Positions 1 through 6,114 of a stretch of DNA of 11,651 bases are shown in pieces. Both the position numbers and the translations under genes were made by a program. The DNA comes from Acidobacteriota bacterium. GTDB lineage: Bacteria > Acidobacteriota > Vicinamibacteria > Vicinamibacterales > UBA2999. The DNA lies in assembly GCA_013813075.1 (NCBI GenBank), contig JACCSI010000463.1:1-11651 (forward strand), read 5' to 3'. Every line of letters starts with the position of its first letter. Positions within the stretch are counted from its first letter, which is position 1. The notes under the pieces are model-generated. The model was not told the DNA's origin, did no database searches, and saw nothing but the letters and a program-made list of their open reading frames with translations.

Positions 1-232
1 GATTGACGTCGCCGACGCGCACGATGCGGTAGTCATGCTCGACGGCGACACAGCGATGCTGCGGCTTGGCGAAGACGAGTTTGTCGAGCGCATCCAGGGC
101 TATCTCGATGTGGCCCCGGCGCTTCGCGAACGCGTCGCCGACATCGATTACGTGGATATGCGATTCAACGAGCGGCTGTACGTGCGGCCGGTCAAGAAGG
201 GCGGGGCCACCGCCCCGCCACAGCGGCGGTAA
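1..232 (+). CDS. ftsQ: Cell division protein FtsQ, C-terminal fragment
   Basis: Only the last 76 codons are in the window, open from base 2 to the TAA at 230-232. FtsQ/DivIB is a single-pass membrane protein of the divisome that links early and late division proteins (FtsB/FtsL complex) in the periplasm. The fragment matches the family's periplasmic beta domain end: a segment reading DYVDMRFNERLYVRP, which corresponds to the conserved 'D-R-F--R-YVRP' close of FtsQ. A short basic, Pro-rich tail (KKGGATAPPQRR) follows. The identity rests on this motif and on the position directly upstream of ftsA and ftsZ, the usual dcw order. The stop lies 13 bases before the ftsA start, so the genes are almost certainly cotranscribed. 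The N-terminus and membrane segment are outside the window. Confidence 0.85.
   Translation, partial: IDVADAHDAVVMLDGDTAMLRLGEDEFVERIQGYLDVAPALRERVADIDYVDMRFNERLYVRPVKKGGATAPPQRR
200..219 (+). repeat. GC hairpin in the last ftsQ codons
   Basis: Perfect 7 bp arms GGCGGGG (200-206) and CCCCGCC (213-219) enclose a 6-base loop. The hairpin ends 14 bases before the ftsA ribosome site (234-240). No T-run follows, so it is not an intrinsic terminator. It could slow ribosomes or protect the downstream mRNA, or it may be a by-product of GC-rich coding sequence. Confidence 0.35.
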
Positions 233-245
233 CGGGGAGGATTCG

Positions 246-1478
246 TTGGCAAGAAACGAACGCTACGTCGTTGGGCTCGACATCGGCACGTCGAAGGTCT
301 GCACGGTCGTCGGTGAGCTCGTCGACGGGGGCGGGGTGGACGTTATTGGGCTGGGCGTAGCGGAATCCAAGGGGCTCAAACGAGGGGTCGTCGTCAATCT
401 CGATGCGGCGATCGAGTCGATCAAACGCTCGATCGAGGAGGCGGAGTTGATGGCCGGCGTCGAAGTCGGCACCGTCCATCTCGGCGTCAGCGGGCCGCAC
501 ATCAAGGGGTTCAACAGCCGCGGGGTCGTGGCCGTGGCCGGCAAGAACCGCGAGGTGACACGAGACGATGTACGCCGGGCGATCGACGCCGCGCGGGCGG
601 TGTCGCTGCCGGCGGGCCGCGAAATCCTGCACGTGTTGCCCCAGGACTTCGTCGTCGATGAGCAGGAAGGCATCGGTGCGCCGGTCGGTCTTACCGGGGC
701 GCGTCTCGAAGTCAACGTGCACATCATCACGGGGAGCGCGACCACCACGCAGAATCTCATCGGCTGCGTCAACAAGGCCGGTGTGGTAGTGGTCGAGACT
801 GTCATTGGTCAGCTGTCGGCGGCGGAGGCGGTTCTGACGCCCGACGAAAAAGAGCTGGGTGTGGCCCTGCTGGACATTGGCGGTGGCACGGCGGATCTCG
901 CCATTTTCGAACGCGGCAGCCTGTGGCACACGGCGGTGATTGCCGTGGGCGGGGACCACTTCACCAACGACATTGCCGTCGGTCTCCGCACGCCCATTCC
1001 GGACGCAGAGAAAATCAAGCGGCGCAGCGGTTGCGCGCTGTCGTCGATGGTGGGTGAGGACGAAACCATCGAGGTCGCCAGCGTCGGCGGCCGGCGGCCG
1101 CGGGTGATGGTCCGTCGTATCCTGAGCGACATTCTGCAGCCGCGCGCCGAAGAGATCTTCCACCTGGTGTGGGACGAGATCAGCAAAGCCGGCTACGAAA
1201 AGTCGCTCAACTCGGGTCTCGTGCTGACGGGCGGCGGGGCGGTGCTCGACGGCGTGTCCGAGATCGCGGAACAAATTTTCGACCTGCCGATTCGGCGCGG
1301 CTCGCCGGTTGGCGTCGGTGGACTGGCCGACCACGTCGCAAATCCGGCGTACGCGACGGCGGTCGGTCTGGTGATTTACGCGGCGCGGCACCGTTCATCC
1401 GACGGCGCCCGCGCGGGCGGCGGGGCGCTGACGCGAATGGTGGGGCGGCTGCGCACGGTTTTCAAAGAATTTTTCTAA
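246..1478 (+). CDS. ftsA: Cell division protein FtsA
   Basis: Actin-like ATPase that tethers FtsZ to the inner face of the cytoplasmic membrane and recruits later divisome proteins. The product is 410 residues, a normal FtsA length. Visible motifs are the phosphate-1 loop GLDIGTSK near residue 10, the phosphate-2 loop LLDIGGGT at about 208-215, and the adenosine loop LTGGGA at about 327-332. The family-specific 1C domain lies between the two phosphate loops. The last residues (RMVGRLRTVFKEFF) form the amphipathic membrane-targeting helix. I chose a TTG start at 246 because GGGGAGG at 234-240 lies 5 bases upstream and the protein then begins just before the first ATPase strand. The open frame extends to base 66, but that stretch only overlaps ftsQ in another frame. 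ftsZ follows after 19 bases, so this is one operon. Confidence 0.96.
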   Translation: MARNERYVVGLDIGTSKVCTVVGELVDGGGVDVIGLGVAESKGLKRGVVVNLDAAIESIKRSIEEAELMAGVEVGTVHLGVSGPHIKGFNSRGVVAVAGKNREVTRDDVRRAIDAARAVSLPAGREILHVLPQDFVVDEQEGIGAPVGLTGARLEVNVHIITGSATTTQNLIGCVNKAGVVVVETVIGQLSAAEAVLTPDEKELGVALLDIGGGTADLAIFERGSLWHTAVIAVGGDHFTNDIAVGLRTPIPDAEKIKRRSGCALSSMVGEDETIEVASVGGRRPRVMVRRILSDILQPRAEEIFHLVWDEISKAGYEKSLNSGLVLTGGGAVLDGVSEIAEQIFDLPIRRGSPVGVGGLADHVANPAYATAVGLVIYAARHRSSDGARAGGGALTRMVGRLRTVFKEFF

Positions 1479-1497
1479 GACCCGACAAGGAGGTTGA

Positions 1498-2799
1498 ATG
1501 GCGAATCTGTATGACGGCATACCGGGCGACAACGTGGAACGGCTGAGACTCACGATCGACGAACAGACCCGAGCCGGCGCACGCATCAAAGTGGTGGGTG
1601 TGGGTGGCGGCGGCGGCAATGCCGTGGCGCGCATGGTGCAGGCGGGGCTCAGTGGCGTCGAGTTCCTGGTGGTCAACACCGACGCGCAGGCATTGAAGAC
1701 GAGTCCTGCGCCGATGAAAATTCAAATCGGCAACAAACTGACCAAGGGACTCGGCGCCGGCGCCGACCCAAACGTCGGCCGGCAGGCGGCGCTCGAAGAC
1801 ACCGACGGCCTGATTCAGGCACTGTCCGGGGCGGACATGGTGTTTGTCACGACCGGCCTCGGCGGCGGCACGGGCACCGGGGCGGCGCCGGTGATCGCCA
1901 GTCTGGCGACGGAGCTGGGCGCATTGACCATCGCGGTCGTTACCAAACCGTTCAAGTTCGAGGGAAAAAAGCGCTCGAAGCAGGCCGAGGCTGGTCTCGC
2001 CGCGCTGCGAGACTCGGTTGACACCGTCATTACGATTCCAAACGAGCGGCTGCTGTCGGTCATCGATCGCAGCACCTCGATGGTGGACGCATTCTCGACC
2101 GCGGACGATGTGTTGAGGCAGGCCATTCAAGGCATTTCCGACCTCATCCTGGTGCCCGGCCTGATCAATCTGGACTTCGCCGACGTCAAGACGATTATGT
2201 CGGGCATGGGCGTCGCGATGATGGGCACCGCCATGGCCGAGGGCTCGACGCGCGCGATGGACGCCGCGCACCGCGCCATCTCCAGCCCACTGCTGGAAGA
2301 CGCATCGGTCAATGGCGCGCGGGGCGTCATTATCAATGTGACCGGCGGCCCGGATATGTCGCTGATGGAAGTCAACGAGGCCCTGACGGTCATCCAGGAA
2401 GCGGCTCACGAAGAGGCGAACATCATCTTCGGTGCGGTGGTCGACCCAGCGCTCGCGGGCCGCGTCAAAATTACCGTCATCGCCACCGGCTTCGACGACA
2501 CCCTGAGCCGGCGCGGCGCGCCCGCGCAGGCGCCGATGCAGACGCCGGTGGACCTGCAAAGCTACACGACGCACCTGTCGGCGAAACCAACGGGCACCGG
2601 GGGCGGCATGGAAACGATGTCGAGTTCCAGGCTGACGATCGCTCGACGACCGGCGCTCGACCTGCCCCAGCCGGCTCGATTCGCCTCTACCGGCGCCCAC
2701 CCGGGAGCCTCGGAGTCTTCGAATGGGCAAGGCGCAGAGTACGAACTCCACCTCGATCAGCTCGAAGTACCGGCGTTTCTTCGTCGGAGCGAAGGCTGA
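1498..2799 (+). CDS. ftsZ: Cell division protein FtsZ
   Basis: Tubulin-like GTPase that polymerises into the cytokinetic Z-ring at mid-cell. The product is 433 residues and complete. The tubulin signature GGGTGTG is at residues 122-128. The T7 catalytic loop NLDFAD is at 224-229, with both aspartates present. The N-terminal nucleotide fold begins [12 protein letters not shown] near residue 31. A variable linker runs from about 340 to 418. The protein ends with the conserved C-terminal peptide (LEVPAFLRR), the docking site for FtsA and other Z-ring partners. The start is secure: AAGGAGG at 1487-1493 sits 4 bases before the ATG. It lies directly after ftsA and is the last recognisable dcw gene here. 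A spacer with a strong inverted repeat follows. Confidence 0.98.
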   Translation: MANLYDGIPGDNVERLRLTIDEQTRAGARIKVVGVGGGGGNAVARMVQAGLSGVEFLVVNTDAQALKTSPAPMKIQIGNKLTKGLGAGADPNVGRQAALEDTDGLIQALSGADMVFVTTGLGGGTGTGAAPVIASLATELGALTIAVVTKPFKFEGKKRSKQAEAGLAALRDSVDTVITIPNERLLSVIDRSTSMVDAFSTADDVLRQAIQGISDLILVPGLINLDFADVKTIMSGMGVAMMGTAMAEGSTRAMDAAHRAISSPLLEDASVNGARGVIINVTGGPDMSLMEVNEALTVIQEAAHEEANIIFGAVVDPALAGRVKITVIATGFDDTLSRRGAPAQAPMQTPVDLQSYTTHLSAKPTGTGGGMETMSSSRLTIARRPALDLPQPARFASTGAHPGASESSNGQGAEYELHLDQLEVPAFLRRSEG

Positions 2800-2846
2800 G
2801 CCGAGGTCCCGGCGTGGCTGCGGAGTCCGGCCGGTCCTGAGGGCGA

Positions 2847-2855
2847 TGGTAGACT
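2847..2855 (+). promoter_or_regulatory. Candidate extended -10 promoter upstream of the radical SAM gene
   Basis: TGGTAGACT fits the extended -10 form TGnTAnnnT, and an AT-rich TATATA follows at 2855-2860 in an otherwise GC-rich spacer. I see no good -35 box. Transcription would start near 2862, giving a leader of about 78 bases to the ATG at 2940. That leader would contain the whole 10 bp inverted repeat. This is a sequence match only. Confidence 0.35.
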
Positions 2856-2870
2856 ATATAGATCCACGAA

Positions 2871-2908
2871 GTCCGCGAACGCCGCCTGTGCAGGCTCAGT
2901 TCGCGGAC
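2871..2908 (+). repeat. Perfect 10 bp inverted repeat between ftsZ and the radical SAM gene
   Basis: Arms GTCCGCGAAC (2871-2880) and GTTCGCGGAC (2899-2908) are perfectly complementary. They enclose 18 bases that can form a second small stem (GCCT/AGGC, 2884-2887 with 2892-2895). No T-run follows on either strand, so it is not a textbook intrinsic terminator. It may end the ftsQAZ transcript by another route, stabilise the 3' end, or act as a leader structure or operator for the radical SAM gene. Confidence 0.6.
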
Positions 2909-2939
2909 CGTCGCCTCCCGGCCCGGTCGCGCCCGTTCC

Positions 2940-4736
2940 ATGAAACTGAAGTCCCCCCGGCTTGCCGTAGCCCGCTCAGCCCGCTCAACCCGATCGGGCC
3001 AATCCCAGCGCGAGAGTGCCCGTGACATGTTGTCGCGGGAGGTTGGCTATGTCCGGAAACCGCACGAGAACCGGCTCCGCATTGCGCTGGCATTTCCCAA
3101 CACGTACTTCGTCGGGATGTCGAATCTCGGCTTCCAAACCATCTATCGCCTCTTCAACGATCAGCCGCACATCGTCTGCGAGCGCGTATTTCTGCCACCA
3201 AAACAGGAGCTGCAGTCGCTCATCGAATCGGGGGCGCGCATTGTTACGCTCGAGTCGCAGACGCCAGTCAGTGACTTCGACGTGTTCGCGTTCTCGGTGT
3301 CGTTCGAGTGGGACTACACCAATGTCCTGACGCTCTTGCGCCTGGCCGGTCTCCCACTGCGCGCGGCGGACCGCACCGCGGACCACCCGCTCATCCTGGT
3401 CGGCGGCGCCGTGACGTTCGTCAACCCGGAACCGCTTGCCCTCTTCGCCGACGTGATTGCGGCCGGCGAAGGTGAGACCCTGGTGCCGTCGTTGATCGAG
3501 GTGGCGCAGAGCAGCGGATCTCGCCCCGAACTGCTCCGCGGCCTTGCCACCCGCCGCGGCTTCTACATCCCAGCGTTCTACGACGTCGAGTACGCCGCCG
3601 ACGGCACCATCGTGCGCTACGTGCCACAGGAAGGCACAGGGGCTCCCGCCGTCGTCAAGAAGGCGGCACTCAAGACCACCGACGCCGTTGATCCCCCGTC
3701 AACGACGATCTTTACGCCAGACACCGAGTTCGGCTCGCGGTTCCTCATCGAGGTCGTGCGCGGCTGCGCCAACCTGTGTCGCTTCTGCTGGGCCGGCTAT
3801 AACTACCTGCCGGTCCGCGCCTTTCCGACCGACCGCATCTTGGAACTCGCCAAGAACGCGCGCGAGCATTCTGCGCGCACCGGCCTGGTCTCTATTGCGC
3901 TCTGCGACCACCCCGATATCGAGCACATCCTGCGCAGCTTGAAAGACATGGGCTACACGATCAGCCCGGCCTCGCTTCGCCTCGACGACCTGACGCCGAC
4001 GATCGTCTCGTTGCTCCGGGAGAGTGGTGAGCGGACGCTGACCATCGCCCCGGAAACTGGTTCCGATCGCCTCCGTCGCGTGATCAACAAGACGATCACC
4101 AACGACGAGATTCTCGACCGCGCCGAACTGATCTTCTCGAGCGGTTTCGAGAACTTGAAGCTCTATTACATGATCGGGCTTCCGTCGGAGACCGACGAAG
4201 ACCTTGTCGCGATCCGTGATCTGACACTGCAAATACGCGACATCATGATGCGGCACGCCAAAGCTCGCGGGCGCGTCGGTCGCATTATCGGCAGCGTCAA
4301 CCCACTCGTGCCAAAACCCGGCACGACGTATCAGTGGATGGCGATGGAGCAGTCCGACATCATCGAGCAGAGGATGAAGCGGCTGCGCGCGCTCGTCTCC
4401 GACATCGACAACGTCTACTTCAACATCAAGAGCGAGCGGCACTCGTACTATCAGGCGCTGCTGTCGCTCGGTGACCGCCGCGTTGCGCCGGCGATTGAAG
4501 CCGCGGAACGTAACGGTGGCCAGTGGCGTCGCGCCGTCCAGGAGTCCGGCGTTGACGGTGACTTCTATATCTTCCGCGAGCGGTCGCAGGACGCCATGCT
4601 GCCATGGGACATCATCGACGGCGGCATGAAAGCCAGCTTCTTCCGCAGCGAGCTCGAGAAGAGCTCGCGCGCGGAATGGACGCTTCCTGCGAAACGCGCC
4701 AAGGACAACGCCAGGCTATTCCCGGTCTTGTCGTAA
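2940..4736 (+). CDS. B12-binding-type radical SAM protein, function unknown
   Basis: Uses a 4Fe-4S cluster and S-adenosylmethionine to generate radicals; the substrate is not known. The N-terminal third (about residues 40-190) resembles the cobalamin-binding-like domain of radical SAM proteins such as the TIGR03960 family: ALAFPNTYFVGMSNLGFQ, CERVFLPP, a 'NVLTLLRLAGLPL' stretch, then NPEPLA and AAGEGE. I do not see the D-x-H-x-x-G cobalamin motif, so B12 binding is doubtful. The cluster motif is C276-x3-C280-x2-C283 (RGCANLCRFCWAG), followed by a TIM-barrel with IAPETGSDRLR and LYYMIGLPSETDED. It lacks the DUF2344 half found fused in many relatives. The start is uncertain: the ATG at 2940 has no ribosome site and adds a low-complexity Ser/Arg-rich N-terminus. 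The ATG at 3027 (MLSREVGYVRKP) agrees better with where relatives begin, with a weak GAGAG upstream. Confidence 0.85.
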   Translation: MKLKSPRLAVARSARSTRSGQSQRESARDMLSREVGYVRKPHENRLRIALAFPNTYFVGMSNLGFQTIYRLFNDQPHIVCERVFLPPKQELQSLIESGARIVTLESQTPVSDFDVFAFSVSFEWDYTNVLTLLRLAGLPLRAADRTADHPLILVGGAVTFVNPEPLALFADVIAAGEGETLVPSLIEVAQSSGSRPELLRGLATRRGFYIPAFYDVEYAADGTIVRYVPQEGTGAPAVVKKAALKTTDAVDPPSTTIFTPDTEFGSRFLIEVVRGCANLCRFCWAGYNYLPVRAFPTDRILELAKNAREHSARTGLVSIALCDHPDIEHILRSLKDMGYTISPASLRLDDLTPTIVSLLRESGERTLTIAPETGSDRLRRVINKTITNDEILDRAELIFSSGFENLKLYYMIGLPSETDEDLVAIRDLTLQIRDIMMRHAKARGRVGRIIGSVNPLVPKPGTTYQWMAMEQSDIIEQRMKRLRALVSDIDNVYFNIKSERHSYYQALLSLGDRRVAPAIEAAERNGGQWRRAVQESGVDGDFYIFRERSQDAMLPWDIIDGGMKASFFRSELEKSSRAEWTLPAKRAKDNARLFPVLS

Positions 4737-4811
4737 TCGTGGCCGCGTGTCGGCACTAACGCGCGACGATCGAGTGGACAGCGGCCGCGGTCGCAGACGC
4801 GTCCGTGCCAG

Positions 4812-5114
4812 TCAGCTGGCGACGGCAACCTGCGACGCAAATTCGCTGTAGGCCTGCAGAATAAGGTCGCGCAAGCGTTCCTGCGCATGGTTGTCGCCTT
4901 CCGGACGCAGCAGCGCGAAGCTGCGACGGTCGCCGTTGACCACATAGTTGCGTGCCGGAAAGGTGACGTTGCGTCCGGGGCCGTTGCGCCGTTCCCACAC
5001 CGCAAACCCGATGAGTTTGAGGCCCTGCAAGTGGCCCTCTGTGAAGTGCAGCTCCGCCTCCGCCAGCTTTCCTGGCGGGTTTCCCTTGTCGTTCGGCATG
5101 ATCTTAATCACCAT
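4812..5114 (-). CDS. Small conserved-looking protein, possibly SpoVG-like
   Basis: A 100-residue soluble protein with no signal peptide or membrane segment. I do not recognise it with certainty. Its pattern resembles SpoVG, a small site-specific nucleic-acid-binding regulator. A strand-turn-strand core (LKLIGFAVWE, then GRNVTFPAR) would align with SpoVG's central strands and 'PSK' loop. RSFALLRP and a C-terminal helix RLRDLILQAYSEF follow, like the 'I-HPI---' strand and 'I---VL--Y' helix of SpoVG. This is an inference by eye. The ATG at 5114 is preceded by GGGAG with 8 bases of spacing, which is better supported than the longer frame reaching 5315. That longer frame would overlap pgeF on the other strand. 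The gene converges on the radical SAM gene, with 75 bases between and no clear terminator, and diverges from pgeF. Confidence 0.7.
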   Translation of the reverse strand: MVIKIMPNDKGNPPGKLAEAELHFTEGHLQGLKLIGFAVWERRNGPGRNVTFPARNYVVNGDRRSFALLRPEGDNHAQERLRDLILQAYSEFASQVAVAS

Positions 5115-5181
5115 GTGTGTGTCTCCCGTATCGGACTGGGAGATCAAGGTCGGTGCCAGTACAAACCGCGCAGAATCCCCA

Positions 5182-5187
5182 CATAAT
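5182..5187 (+). promoter_or_regulatory. Candidate -10 box for the pgeF-like gene
   Basis: CATAAT matches the TATAAT consensus at five of six positions and lies in the divergent spacer, about 57 bases before the pgeF ATG. The -35 region (around 5158-5164) is poor. The inverted repeat and palindrome described at 5187-5223 would overlap the start site and early leader. Confidence 0.3.
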
Positions 5188-5223
5188 GCTGGCGCCACAG
5201 TTAACGCCAGCAACCGCGGTTGC
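5187..5223. repeat. Two adjoining palindromic elements in the divergent spacer
   Basis: An inverted repeat with perfect 8 bp arms, TGCTGGCG (5187-5194) and CGCCAGCA (5205-5212), encloses 10 bases. It overlaps by 3 bases a perfect 14 bp palindrome, GCAACCGCGGTTGC (5210-5223). Both lie between the divergent SpoVG-like and pgeF-like genes, so they could be regulator binding sites serving either gene, or alternative stems in the pgeF leader. Confidence 0.55.
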
Positions 5224-5244
5224 GTCTGAAAAACGAGAAGCGTG

Positions 5245-6048
5245 ATGCATCTTCCGACACCCAACCCCGTATTTCGTTGGACGGCCGAGCCCTGGGGCCA
5301 CGGACTCGTGTGCACGCCGCTTCAGTCGAGTGCGCAACACCTGTTCACGACCAGGCAACTGCAGTTGCGCCCTGCCACGTCCGCCGGTTCACACTCGAGT
5401 GCGTGGACGCAGGCGACGGCCTCGCTGAAGGCCGGCCCTGACCAATTGATGCGAATCAGCCAGGTTCACGGCCACACCGTTCGTGTGGTGCGCCGCGGCG
5501 AGAGAAGTCTGGGCGACCAGCAGGCCCGACCGGAAGCTGACGCCATTGTTGCCAACGAGCCGGATCTGGTGCTGGCGGTGCAGGTCGCCGACTGTGTGCC
5601 GATGCTGATAGCCGACCGCCGCACTGGCGTCGCCGGCGCCGTCCACGCCGGATGGCGCGGCACCTGCGCGGGTATTGCGCCCGCGGCCGTGGCGACGCTG
5701 GCGCGCGAGTTCGGAACCGAGCCCGGGTCGCTGATCGTAGCGATGGGACCAAGCATTGGGGCGTGCTGCTACGACGTCGGGGCCGAGCTACTGGATGCTT
5801 TCCGCACCGCCGGTGCCACCGACGACCAGCTCGATCGATGGTTTGTGCGCGCTCCAACCGGGTCGCTTCGCCTGGACCTGTGGACCGTTAACAGCGACCA
5901 GCTCGTGGCAGCCGGCGTAGCCGCCGATCACATCCATGTCTCGGGCTTGTGCACTCAAACTCACGTTGACGTCTTCGAGTCGTACCGCGCCGAAGGCGCC
6001 GCCGCTGGGCGGATGGCAGCCTTGATTCGCGTCCCACACGGCTCGTAG
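5245..6048 (+). CDS. pgeF: PgeF/YfiH-type laccase-domain protein
   Basis: Member of the DUF152 / multicopper-polyphenol-oxidase-like family. Relatives are described as purine nucleoside phosphorylases/adenosine deaminases and as a peptidoglycan editing factor (PgeF) that removes mis-incorporated L-Ser muropeptide precursors. The active-site ligands are all present: H75 in QVHG, C117 in VADC and H134 in HAGWRGT. Other family marks are GPSIGACCYDVG (168-179), GLCTQTHVD (234-242) and the closing ESYRAEG. Length is 267 residues, normal for the family. I prefer ATG 5245; an adjacent GTG at 5242 would add one residue. The ribosome site is weak (GAGAAG). Relatives often sit next to division or cell-wall genes, and here the dcw cluster lies about 2.4 kb upstream. 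The next gene begins 66 bases downstream. Confidence 0.9.
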   Translation: MHLPTPNPVFRWTAEPWGHGLVCTPLQSSAQHLFTTRQLQLRPATSAGSHSSAWTQATASLKAGPDQLMRISQVHGHTVRVVRRGERSLGDQQARPEADAIVANEPDLVLAVQVADCVPMLIADRRTGVAGAVHAGWRGTCAGIAPAAVATLAREFGTEPGSLIVAMGPSIGACCYDVGAELLDAFRTAGATDDQLDRWFVRAPTGSLRLDLWTVNSDQLVAAGVAADHIHVSGLCTQTHVDVFESYRAEGAAAGRMAALIRVPHGS

Positions 6049-6102
6049 TCACGTCAGAACGCGGACGGCACCGCGTCACGATTCCATGGCACGGCACCGG
6101 TG

Positions 6103-6108
6103 CATAAT
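6103..6108 (+). promoter_or_regulatory. Candidate -10 box for a leaderless acyl-CoA synthetase mRNA
   Basis: CATAAT lies exactly 6 bases before the ATG at 6115, which puts the expected transcription start at the A of the start codon. There is no purine-rich ribosome site in the preceding bases, as expected for a leaderless transcript. The -35 region is weak. Confidence 0.45.
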
Positions 6109-6114
6109 CCCCTC

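Noticed and set aside
192..1391. Long minus-strand open frame (399 codons) opposite ftsA
   Set aside because: Composition is a shadow of GC-rich ftsA: Arg/Asp/His-rich with no recognisable domain, and the opposite frame is a clear FtsA.
1462..2751. Long minus-strand open frame (429 codons) opposite ftsZ
   Set aside because: Arg/Gly/His-rich shadow of ftsZ, with no ribosome site and no family resemblance.
2800..2939. Cobalamin riboswitch upstream of the B12-type radical SAM gene
   Set aside because: The spacer is only 140 bases and I find no B12-box-like conserved segment; only a simple hairpin is visible.
4737..4811. Terminator between the convergent radical SAM and SpoVG-like genes
   Set aside because: Short palindromes such as GCGGCCGC and GACGCGTC occur, but there is no stable stem followed by a T-run on either strand.
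6060..6076. Weak stem (CGCGG/CCGCG) after pgeF as a terminator
   Set aside because: Only 5-6 bp with no T-run, expected by chance in GC-rich DNA.
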